Assembly (NCBI GenBank): GCA_025201765.1
Contig: MU623349.1
Location: 1-64,000, forward strand
Direction: 5' to 3'
DNA length: 64,000 nucleotides
Source of the DNA: Daldinia sp. FL1419
Taxonomy: Eukaryota; Ascomycota; Sordariomycetes; Xylariales; Hypoxylaceae
In this document: positions 46,258-56,734 of the stretch, piece by piece
Numbering within the stretch: the first letter of the stretch is position 1
Layout of the letters: each line of letters begins with the position of its first letter
Notes under the pieces: model-generated
Database searches by the model: none
What the model was told of the DNA's origin: nothing
Seen by the model: only the letters and a program-made list of their open reading frames with translations
Position numbers and translations under genes: made by a program

Positions 46258-47754
46258 TCAAATAGTGTACCGGAACTCAGCAAGACCATCAATAATCTTT
46301 TTACCTTCATCCGCGCGCTTGTTTTCCCATTTCAGGACCACTATGGATACACAGGCGGCGACAACAGCGGCGACGCAAATCGCCATGACAGCTATTATAC
46401 CAGGTATATAATCAGGGGCATCCTGTATGTATATTAGCAAAAATATCCTAAAACTCGGAGACTTCCGACGAACCTGTTGGCGAAAAACCAGAGATGAATA
46501 GATGCCGCCAAGACCACTGAGAGTGATCAAGACTGCGGTGGCACAGGCGCGCTTAGCATCGCCGCGTAGATTGTTTGCTTGCCAGGCAAGAGTAGTTACT
46601 ACGAGTCCATTTACCCCAGCCTCGCCGAGGAACGTCCCGATATATCTCGGAACTGGCTGCTTGAGGAAACCAGTCATGCATAGGCCGACGATTGCGACAA
46701 GACCCTGTGCAATAACAAACGGCCCCCGTAGACGCATCTTATCAGCAAGCCATGACACAAACATTCCTTCCACGACTGAGAATAGAGCTGGCGGGGCCGA
46801 CAGGACGAATGCGAGTTCTTGAGAATATCCCATTCCGTTGCGTAGAATGAGAGGTAGGAAAAAGAGAAAGGCATAGACGCCTACAGCACCGGCTGAGTAC
46901 ATCAGCGAGAACGACCATACTTTCCAATCTGTGATCGTCTCAACGAAGATAGCCCAGGTCACCTTTTGGCGCTCCTCAGACCCACGGTCTTCCGCAAGAC
47001 GGGCTTTGACGAACGCTGCTTCTTCTGCGGTGAGGAACTTATTTCGGTGTGAATCCGGAAAATCCACAATAATAAACCAAGCAACGATGGCCGCGACACA
47101 TGTAATGACGCCTTCAATTATATAGATCCATCTCCAGCCCTTGTAAGCGGTATGTGTTTTAGAGATCTGTATTAAGCCTAGGGCAAGAATATTCGCGAAC
47201 GCGGATAGTGCAGAACCCGTCATGAAGAACGTCGCGAGCCGCTTCTGGACCTCGTATCGCCTATACCAGGAAGAGATCAGGTAAACGCATCCGGGGTAGA
47301 ACCCGGCTTCGAAAACGCCGAGGAAGGATCGCAAGACAGCCAACGCCACCCAGTTGTTTAGAAACCCAATGCCCATCGATACTAGGCCCCAAGCGAAGAC
47401 GATGAGCGCAAGCCAATTCGCGGCGCCGACCCGGTGGATGATCATATTGCTTGGCAATTCGAAGATCATGTAGCCGATGAAGAAGACGAGAAGCGCGACA
47501 GAAGCGCGACTCCCGACGTTTAGTCCGACGTCTTCGTCGAGACCGGAGATACGCGCTACGGAGATGTTGCTTCTGTCTACCATGGCTATGGTGTACAGCG
47601 CGCCGAGGATAGGTAGTAGTCGGATATCGATTTTACGAAGGACCCTCTTCTCGAACTTGGAGTCGTGGGCAACGCCATCCGGGGGCGACGGCGCGATGGA
47701 GTTTCCATTATCACACTTCTCGTGTAGCGAGACCTCGGCTTCCTTTTCGTCCAT
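46258..47754 (-). CDS. MFS transporter, anion:cation symporter (ACS) type
   Basis: Exons 47754-46474 and 46422-46258 are joined across a 51-nt intron (unusual GTTCGT donor, GCTAAT branch, ATACAG acceptor) and give 481 residues. The intron has no stop and a length divisible by three, so an unspliced form would also stay in frame with 17 extra residues. The protein has about twelve hydrophobic segments. It carries the ACS signatures of fungal allantoate/nicotinate-type permeases: RKIDIRLLPILG in the first loop, DRSNISVARISGL, and FLGVFEAGFYPG in segment 4. Such carriers import small organic anions in symport with protons at the plasma membrane. The substrate is not assignable from sequence. Confidence 0.9.
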   Translation of the reverse strand: MDEKEAEVSLHEKCDNGNSIAPSPPDGVAHDSKFEKRVLRKIDIRLLPILGALYTIAMVDRSNISVARISGLDEDVGLNVGSRASVALLVFFIGYMIFELPSNMIIHRVGAANWLALIVFAWGLVSMGIGFLNNWVALAVLRSFLGVFEAGFYPGCVYLISSWYRRYEVQKRLATFFMTGSALSAFANILALGLIQISKTHTAYKGWRWIYIIEGVITCVAAIVAWFIIVDFPDSHRNKFLTAEEAAFVKARLAEDRGSEERQKVTWAIFVETITDWKVWSFSLMYSAGAVGVYAFLFFLPLILRNGMGYSQELAFVLSAPPALFSVVEGMFVSWLADKMRLRGPFVIAQGLVAIVGLCMTGFLKQPVPRYIGTFLGEAGVNGLVVTTLAWQANNLRGDAKRACATAVLITLSGLGGIYSSLVFRQQVRRKSPSFRIFLLIYIQDAPDYIPGIIAVMAICVAAVVAACVSIVVLKWENKRADEGKKIIDGLAEFRYTI

Positions 47755-49313
47755 CGTTGAAAAACTAGAATAGCCAGGCCACCTGGAAGGAAGCCTCCTA
47801 AACAGAGGTTCTGGTCACTCCTGGTCTTTTATTATGATTCACCGGGTCCTCGTTAGTTCGGGGCTTTGGAGGAATGTGGAGGGACTGTGGGGTAAAAGCT
47901 GGGGTAAAGGGGGGGATGCTGGTCGATATCTTGGTCACGATCTTCCGGCGAGTGGCTGTTCTGGGTATGCCGCGAGCGAGCTAGCATTCCACGATTCCCC
48001 AAGCGAGCTGGAATTCCGCGGCTAGAGGGGACGGCAAACACATATGGCCTGATTTTAACGTTGATACTATCAAGAGGGTCGGTTCACCTCCTATAGTCAA
48101 AGTAATCTTATACTAGACTAGATTTTGAGAAATACGTACCAATGAGATATAGTAAGAAGCCACATACAATTATATCTTAGAGTAAGAAGTAATCGAATGA
48201 ATCATATTATTGAATTCATTGCTTTTCTATCTTCATGTACTCTGTGTCAATAAGTATAATTCCAATTTCCAGACATTATCCCAGTGATCACATTACTTTC
48301 TTGACATAAATTGAGACCCCCTATATTGTTCAGTTAGACACCCAGTAGAGGTAGGTCTCTTGCGGCTGGAACCCTTTATATGGATGGTTAGTATAGCCTT
48401 ATCTACCTACCTACCTCGGTACTTATCAATATTGTCCGTTGTATAAAAAGTAGTAAAGTATAGAATATACATGTAATTTATTGGTAGAAATAGTCGGAAC
48501 TTCGATGACTAGGACAGGGGATGGACTTAGTATTTCATGAACCACAGGTGGCGAACTTAATCGTATTGATAAATGAGATATGAGATATGGATATCACTTC
48601 TAATTTCGGGATTGGGAAATTAAAAAAGTAACTAAGAAGTGATGAAAGTATTGATAGAATAGAGGTAGAGAGAAGAAAGAATTCCTCAATTTATCCGATA
48701 CTGTTGTGGGTGGGTTGAATCGCTATTCGTTCCGAATGTCTGAGCAGAAGAAAGGATGGGAGGAGGTGGCTTGCTACTACCGACGTAGGTATCCGAGCAG
48801 CAACCTTCAAAACTGATCGGCGTAGATATTCGGTCTGGGAGTTGAGTCCTTGCCTAAAGCCCATGTCGTACATGTAGGGCATCACTCAAGGCATAAGCTA
48901 TCATCGCATACTTATCTCCAATAACAAACTAGACATTCTCGCTGATGGTAGCGATATTTATGGATTGCTTTTGGCTAAGGGTAGGATAGAATATCTTAGT
49001 GATCCGGTTTCAAGTGAGGATTTGCCAATATAAAAAGGTTGTGTGGTCTGAAGGAACTACGTAGGATGGGCGAGATAAAAACGAAAGATTTCGATAAATG
49101 TGAAGTCATTGTTTAATTAACCTCTGCGCAACCTATCTGAAAACGGGCGAGTTTCTGGAGACATAAAAACGAGATTCCGTAGGCAACTCCGCAGATAGGT
49201 AGGTAGTCTATAGCAAACGGACATCCTCCATGGACATATGCACCTTGTCAATTGCACACCCTGTATTTTTTCGGTCCTAGCGACCGCTGATTTGACATGG
49301 TCTTATTCTATGT
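47755..49313. other. Intergenic region between MFS and NTF2 genes
   Basis: It includes the MFS promoter and 3' flank of NTF2. A frame at 48691-48885 has no motif. I see no gene. Confidence 0.45.
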
Positions 49314-50051
49314 CTAACCGTAGACAAGCTTGAAGATGTCGTTGTGGACGTAGTACTGGGCATTGTCGGGGACGAGGTAGAAAGATTGGGTGTAGCTCAT
49401 AGGTCGTTGCTCCTCGTCAACCTAAAGATATAGGTTAGGTACCAAGAATAAACGCGTTAGGTAGAGTAAAATAGACTTACCAAAAGCTGACCGGTCACGA
49501 GGACCAGAATGTGGCCAGGTGCAACACCAGGCTGGAGGTCTATGGTGGAAACCTGGTGCTTGATCTGCTGGAAAGGGAGGCTCTGCAGTATATGGTCAGT
49601 CTCTTGCCTGATCTACTCTATTTTGTTTATTGTTTAGATAATTACCTGGAGCTTCTCGATAATGCTAGGAGTGCCCTTGAAGGAGGAGGATTCGAAAGTA
49701 AGCATGGAAGCATCTCGCTATATAATCATTAGTTTATTCCACATCGACACGAGGATATGCACGATAATTAACATACGTAGAGAGTGGCTAAACCAGCTCG
49801 GTCCTGATCAAACTGGTTGTAGTAGTACTGAACGAACATAGCTAAAGAAGGTAGCAAGCGTTAGTTGAATTGACGAAGACGTTTGCGAGTCGCAAGGTAT
49901 CCGACGCGTTACATACTCGCAACTTCTTCCGGATCTAATCATCTCGTTAGTAAATGAACTCGAAAATCCTCGTGCTTGACCAGATAGACTGGGCATGTGT
50001 TGGGCAGTAGCACGAGATGTTTCGCACAGGGCGCCACTTACTTTGAGCCAT
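49314..50051 (-). CDS. ntf2: Nuclear transport factor 2
   Basis: Six minus-strand exons are inferred: 50051-50042, 49934-49917 (18-nt microexon), 49841-49777, 49717-49646, 49582-49481 and 49421-49314. They give 124 residues, the usual NTF2 length. The assembled protein starts MAQNPEEVATMFVQYYYNQF. It carries LTFESSSFKGT and FQQIKHQVSTIDLQP and ends with VDEEQRPMSYTQSF and DIFKLVYG. Every join keeps frame and uses GTAAGT, GTATGT or GTAATT donors. NTF2 carries RanGDP into the nucleus and binds FxFG nucleoporins; the acidic pocket that binds Ran and the hydrophobic core are preserved by eye. The first exon holds only ten coding bases, so simple gene finders would miss the gene. Confidence 0.93.
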
Positions 50052-51067
50052 CTTGGAGGGGTAATAACTGATCAACCTGGTGGAAAATGTAAAAAAGAGA
50101 TTACTAGAGTTCTCTTCACGAGAGATGGCGACTAACTTGGTAAGATTTGGGTTCCAAGATGATGATGATGTGCGGGAAGAAGGAAAAAGTAAATTTGATG
50201 TTGTTAAGTTGATGAGTTTACAAGATAGAGAAAAAGAAGTGAGGCCATTCAGGTCTGGAGGGGCATTTTAGAAGAGTCTCCACTTACTTTATGCGAGCTA
50301 AAATTGTTTGGACATCTTACGCCGCCTCACATTGGTTAACACCCAATGCTCACTGCCCGGGCGGTGCCTGCTTGGGCTGGCGGGGTAATTTCACCTAAAT
50401 TCTTAAATTTTTAGGTACCCAAGTACGATCTAATGCGAGAAGTGTTAGGCAACTAGGTATCGTTATCAGCTCATTATGTAACGTATCCAAGTTTCACTAT
50501 TGGCTTCCAGAGGTATCGAGCTAACTCGAAGTCGATGTACCTTGCACAAATATGCGAATGCATAAATTACCCAATTAAATGGGTACCTATCTATGTATAT
50601 GTATATATTATATTACATACGACAGGTTATGAGGAATTTGTGTGTCGGGATACCTAATACCTATATGTGGGTCGCTCTTTACCGTGACGTCTAGAATGTT
50701 ACCTTGTTGCTCCCAAGCAGCCAAAGCTAGAAGCCCCCGGGAAACCGCAACAGGGTAGAAATGGATTCCGGTTGTTTTTGTAATAGTTGAAATATGAACT
50801 TCTCAAGTCACATTCAATTCCCAGACTCGCACTTGTATAATAGCGCATCAGCTGCTCCTCTGTGATGCAGCATGTTGAGCATCTTTGTGTTCACTTCTGT
50901 GATAGCATATGGATTCAAATAGTAACAATCCATCTATTATATAAATCTAGCCTTTTCTCTCTCTTTTCCTCTGGCGTTTTCAAATCCAAGGATTTCCCCG
51001 TCGTCGGAGATGGTTCTAAAGTTGAGAGCCTAGCTTCTTGAGTCTGGCATATCGCATATGAAAATCG
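50052..51067. other. Divergent intergenic region between NTF2 and the FUSC-like gene
   Basis: It holds both promoters. The open frame at 50080-50271 has no motif and overlaps the NTF2 leader. No gene is called. Confidence 0.45.
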
Positions 51068-54000
51068 ATGATGGCGTCTGACCAGTCAAAGCCCAAAAAT
51101 GACATCTCAGAAAAGAATTCTCCAAAGCATGCACATGCAAACACACATGCTGATGCTGGTATCTCCCGTCTATTGCGTCGTCACAGTCCTACCACTGGTC
51201 GCCATATCCGCGATTCTTCCACAAATTCTCTAGATCGGATATTTGATACTCGCACCGAGTCTCCCCAGGTCCGTCATCATCCAGTCCTCCAGAGATCTAT
51301 GACAGTGGAGGATAAGCATTATGCCAATAATTCTTATGGAGTAACCGAATTGCGTGATGGTTTCTTCGATGCCATCTTCCTACCGCCCGAGGAAGTCGAT
51401 CCTCAGGATCTCATCAAGCAGGCCGAGCTAACCCTTCCCTACGCTTTCCGGAAAAAGGACCCCCTATCTCTGAAGAACTTCTTGCCAAAGCAGTGGCACG
51501 AAGTCAAGGGGGTTATTCGCCGAGTCACTACTACGAGGGCGGGTATTAGACTCCTAAAATCATTCATTGCTTTCTTCATAGCATACGTCTTATGCCTTGT
51601 CCCCCGTGTACAGGCTAGATTAGGCCGTTACAATTATATCATGGTTATATCCACCATACTTAATCATCCCGGAAGGACCTTGGGGGCTCAGGTTGACGGG
51701 ACTATATTGACAATAATAGGAACTGCAATTGGACTAGGATGGGGAGCCTTTGGGCTATGGGTCTCCACCGCTACGGCAACGGCCCGTATTGGATATGGAG
51801 GTATCCTGGCTGTCTTTCTTTTTATATATATCTTTGCTATCGCTTTTCTTCGTTCATATTATATTCGCACGTATCAAGCCATCATATGCTCTGGGATATC
51901 GATTTGCTACACATGTCTGGCGGAGGTATCGGGTAATGAGGTTTCCTGGTCTAAACTCCTCGCTTATGGCATTCCTTGGGTTCTAGGGCAGGCTATCTCT
52001 CTTGTCGTATGTTGTATAGTGGTCCCGGATGCCGGAGCGCGACCATTGGCGGTAGCTCTCCATCAATCCTTCGCCGTTATGCTGGTAATACTTCCTATCC
52101 CATGTAATATTGCAATAACTAATGTCTTACAAGGATGGTCTTGGGTTAACGCGACTAGAAAGTACCAGGACACGCCGGAGACTAACTCAAACGTTTGTAA
52201 GTATTTCACAAGCGTATAGAGATCTCGTGATCGACTTTTCTATTACGCTTTTTGATCCAAAAGACGTGTTAGCCCTTCGCAATCTCATCCAAGGCGTTAT
52301 TCGTGCGCTGCTTAGTTTAAATAGCGAAACTAGAATCCTTGACGAGTTAGACGACTCTTCTTTGGATAGACTAAGCCGAGAGCGACCTATAATCGATGAA
52401 TTCGTCTTAAATATGGGAGAAAAATGTCACGATGCTGAAAGTGAAGAGCAAAATAAACTAGCCAAGTTTGTTGCTAGTAATTTAGCCGAACCGACTGAAA
52501 GGCTCCTTTTATCTATGGAGGTCGCGTTGCAAAGTTGCGATGCTGTTTTGATGGAAATGTGCGGTCATCGACAATATCTCGGTCCCCCAAAGAGTGTATC
52601 GGATGATATTCCGGGGTCGCTAGTAAAGCTGCGTAGGCGTATCATAGCTTTCAGCGAATGTCAAGACAGTGTATTGGCTAGTGGCAGACTGCCTTCTACA
52701 TATGCTAAGTCTCCGGAGGTTGTCAGGCTCTTCACCTACTGCCGTCCTGTTCACCAAGCGGCGACAGCAATTGAGGCATTGCTGGTAAAGGTCAATCAGA
52801 TGCAGCAGAAGCGATCGAAATATCCAAAATTTCACGGACCATCGTATCCTTTCTGGAAGGCATTGCACCGCACGAATGCCCAAGTTCGACATGATCGAGG
52901 AGGCCTAACAGCGGGTTCGTACTTCAAGAGCTTCAGCGACATAGCGGCGATTATCCAAAAGATTAAATCCAGAGACTTTCAACCTTTGCCAAGAGAGGAT
53001 GATGACGACGATACCATTAAAGATCATGATACTTCGTATGCTACGATGACAGCTGACGAACCGGAGGATGCATGGAGCACAAAGAGGAATCGTATACGAC
53101 AGGAGATTTGGAGGGTCCTTCATCGATTGCAGGGTTTCGAAACGCGTTTTGGGCTTAAAACTGCGGCGATAACTTCGCTTCTGTCTATACCTGCTTGGAT
53201 TTCCAAGGCTCATGGGTGGTGGGATGGTTATGAAGTTTGGTGGGGAGTAGTAATGGCTTGGCTTATTATGGGACCTCGGTAAGTTTATGGCATTCTCTTC
53301 GTCGAGCTTGTTACGAATTCTAACCCTCATAGCACCGGAGGTAATATCCAAGATTTGGTGACACGGGTCTTCTGTGCCGTCCTTGGTTCTCTTTGGGCGG
53401 GCTTATCGTACGCGGCTGGGGACGGCAATCCATACGTCGTAGCTGTTTTTGCTGTTATTTTTATGCTTCCCATGATCTACAGATATACACAAAGCACGCA
53501 TCCGGTAAGTCCCATTGCGGATTCGGTGGAACTTGGATCTCCTCTAATCTTCCATAGAGATCCGGGCTTGTAGGATGCATTTCATTTACGGTCGTATCCT
53601 TAGCAGAAGTTGCCTCTCAAGGTAGGCCTTCTCCAGCTACAGTTGCCGCAACACACGGAGTCGCTATGATAGTTGGTGTTGTAGCTTCTATTATAGTAAA
53701 TTGGGTTTTATGGCCGTTTGTCGCTCGTCACGATCTTCGGAAAGCCACAGCCACCATGATGTTCTATTGCAGCATCGTGTATCGAAGTGAGTCGTGCAAC
53801 TACTCAAGTTTCAATTTAATCTAACAAATCCGCAGGTATTGTGTCTAGATATGTGTATTATGAGGAAGGAAACGAACCTACCCAAGAAGACATACGGGCT
53901 TCTGAGATTCTTGAAGGACGTTTACGTGAGGGATTTGTAAGATTAAGGCAACTTTTAGTAAGTCCATCATCCTGTAGATATGTCACAAATCTAATAAGTT

Positions 54001-54690
54001 AACAATACTTAACCTAGGGTCTTACACGTCACGAGATACGCTTGCGGGCTCCATTCGATCCCTTGCCATACTCTGCGCTCATTGATGCCTGTGAGCGCTT
54101 TTTCGAGTATATAGTTACGGCTCGTCAAGCATCTTTATTTTACCACCCACACTTTATCAGAGATAATACCGAATTTGCTGCAGACTTGCTAGGTCATAGG
54201 AGAGACGCAATCGCAACCGTATTGACAAATCTCTACGTCCTGTCAGGGGCCCTTCGAGCTGACAGGAAAGTACCTGTAAGTCTAGAGAAAACCTAATAGG
54301 CCTCATTTTGGCAGACCGCCTCAAAATTAACTGCATTAGAAATATCTACCGAGCGCTGCAGCAACACGGAAGCAGCTTCTAGACCGAATGGGAGCCCTGG
54401 AAGCCGAACTCGCGGCAAGTGGTAGACTTAGCGCCGATGAAAAATCGGAAGGGAGGAAATGGGCCCAAATATACAGCTACTCATACAATGAGAGTTTGAC
54501 GGGATGTGTCGAGAAATTAGAGGAGCTTGAGAAGTATACCAAGGCCATCGTTGGCGAACAAGGGTGAGTCGGCTCTGTTTTTTTTTTTTTTTTTTTGCTG
54601 ATTACCTCACCAATTTTCTGCTTGTTAAGGGGAGATGTTAACGAAGACGCGGTAGATTCGATTGTCTATACACAGATGAAGATGAGTTGA
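51068..54690 (+). CDS. FUSC/aromatic-acid-exporter-like membrane protein (BRE4/DUF2421-type)
   Basis: Eight exons are inferred: 51068-52084, 52134-53278, 53333-53504, 53558-53786, 53836-53957, 54018-54275, 54340-54563 and 54630-54690 (1075 residues). All joins keep frame. The N-terminal ~120 residues are disordered. A first cluster of hydrophobic segments (about 165-340) precedes a long soluble helical domain. A second cluster (about 710-860) has WWGVVMAWLIMGPR, VFCAVLGSLWAGLSYAAG and TVAATHGVAMIVGVVAS. The tail has LPSAAATRKQLLDRM. Two membrane clusters around a cytosolic domain are typical of fusaric-acid-resistance-like and BRE4-related proteins, thought to export aromatic compounds. The seventh intron contains a run of about 22 T. 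No specific substrate is implied. Confidence 0.88.
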
Positions 54691-56734
54691 TGGAATGAAC
54701 ATTTCCCCGTTGATTATTTACCTAGGTACCTATTTATGATAACGCCCTAGCGCCAGTCCTACCGATTGAGGAATCTTTTGGAGGTCGATTTACTACCATC
54801 TTGAAATAATCTACATACTTACCTAGGTAGATACTATCTAAAGCACAGCCGACAGCGTTAACGACTGGTATGATTGCGAAGCGAATGCTGGTATGGGATG
54901 TGACACCACGATAATTGATCAAAGAACGAGGCATGATAGATAATATTTAATAAAAGTTAAAGGCACATATGCTGGCGTACATCTTGCTCAATAATAAATT
55001 ATTACCTTGATTTGGATACACCTCTACGAACCATGCCTAACCCCGGCCAACCCCCCATATGATTCATCCCCATCCTATCTGTCCTCGCCGGCCGGTTATT
55101 CAAGCCTGAGGGATCCATACTCTCTCTGCGGTTTGGGTATATCTGCGCGGATTGGGCAATATAGGTACCTTAGGTACATATCCAATTCCGATGTATTCGA
55201 CCCCGAAGGAACAAGAACGCAATGGGAACAGATCCCTTATTATGTTAATATTTTGAATCAGGATTGTGATAAGAGAATTCAGCTTGCCCACCAGCCAAGC
55301 AATCCCCGCGCTCGTCCAGGCTACTAATTAATCTACATAAGGATGAGCCCAATATTACCACCATCTGATCCTAGGTAACAGAAGCCACGTGCTGCTCACC
55401 TCCAAGTACCAGTATCTTAGACCAAGGCTGCATTTGCTCAGGCGTCACTGCTCCATTAGCCGCGCCTACAACTACAGCTATCCTAACGTAACGTTATAAA
55501 AGCGAAGGGAATCGTATACTCGGGCTAGGAATAACGACGGGATAATTAGTATAATATTAATAAGATAAGCACTAACGATCCTATTATATATTGACGCGAT
55601 ATGCGTGTAAACGTCGTACTCATTGTGTAAAGAAATTTCATCCGGATGTGACCTTCGACCGCAAGGAACCCCCCTTACCCCAGCCCAAGCCCAACAATCT
55701 ACCAAGGTACAAAAGGTCCCCCGCGAGGTCTTCTGTTAGGAGCTCCCGGAATTCCTAGTGAGAGGCTCACATGCATTATTCGCCAAGACGTATTTACTGC
55801 AGGTAGGACGCATCCGGTGCCCGGATTTCACAAAACCCAGCCTTAACTATCGAATTTTGGGGAGCTTGGGCGCATCTTCACGCCGCGTCATTGTGAAGCC
55901 CAAAAGCTACCCTATGATGACCAACGATTATATATAACACAAAGCTGGAAAGAATGCGTGAGGTTGATTGCTTCGTTTCAGTCGGGGTCGAGACGACTTG
56001 CCTTACGACCTGCCGTCTTCGAAAGATCTCCACCATCTCCAGCTTTCGCACCAAGGAAGATTGCGAGGTTATTGCATGCATACAAACCCTCCACGGCTAC
56101 CTTTGGTATCGGCCCTGATAGGGCGTTTCAAGCGAACTCAAGTTAAATAAATTACGCTACGAACATACGATACCCCGGGTCCTACCTTAACAAACACAAA
56201 GTCCTGTCTTTGTAACCACCGGTATTTACGTTTATGTCTGACAATGAAAATGGCTATCCTCACTTCCTTGCCGATATCGTAGACCGCAGAGCGGTATGTC
56301 TAGACACGCAGGCCAGGTCATCCAGAACTGTCCCCTGCAATTATTGGTTCTATGGGCTGAAACGTTTCACGCCATCGTAGAGGGGCTCTCGTACTTGCCG
56401 TATCGTCTTGCGAACTCTTCGGACGACTCGGTTCGTTGTTGGTTGCTAATGGAATCTCCACGCACTCTCGTCGGTGGTATAACGGAAACGTCCCACTTCT
56501 GTAGGAACGAGTATGATATCTTGATGAGTAAGTATTAGCCACGGGTTCGGTCCATGATTAATAACCCAACTTCTAAGCTTTTACTTGAGTAATGATGGAT
56601 GGAAGGATTGCTCCGACTAGCAGTAGAGCTCGGAAGATAAGTATGTGAAGAGATCATGACTCCCTTTCTCGTTGCCCCTTATGTCTGGTAGGTAGATTGC
56701 ACCAGAGCCGTATAGTTACCATCCACTGGTGAAG
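54691..56734. other. Intergenic region between FUSC-like and BBE-like genes
   Basis: This 2-kb stretch has ACCTAGGT copies at 54720 and 54821. Frames at 55007-55327, 55958-56150 and 56296-56538 lack motifs. I see no gene, but the right end is the BBE-like promoter. Confidence 0.45.
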
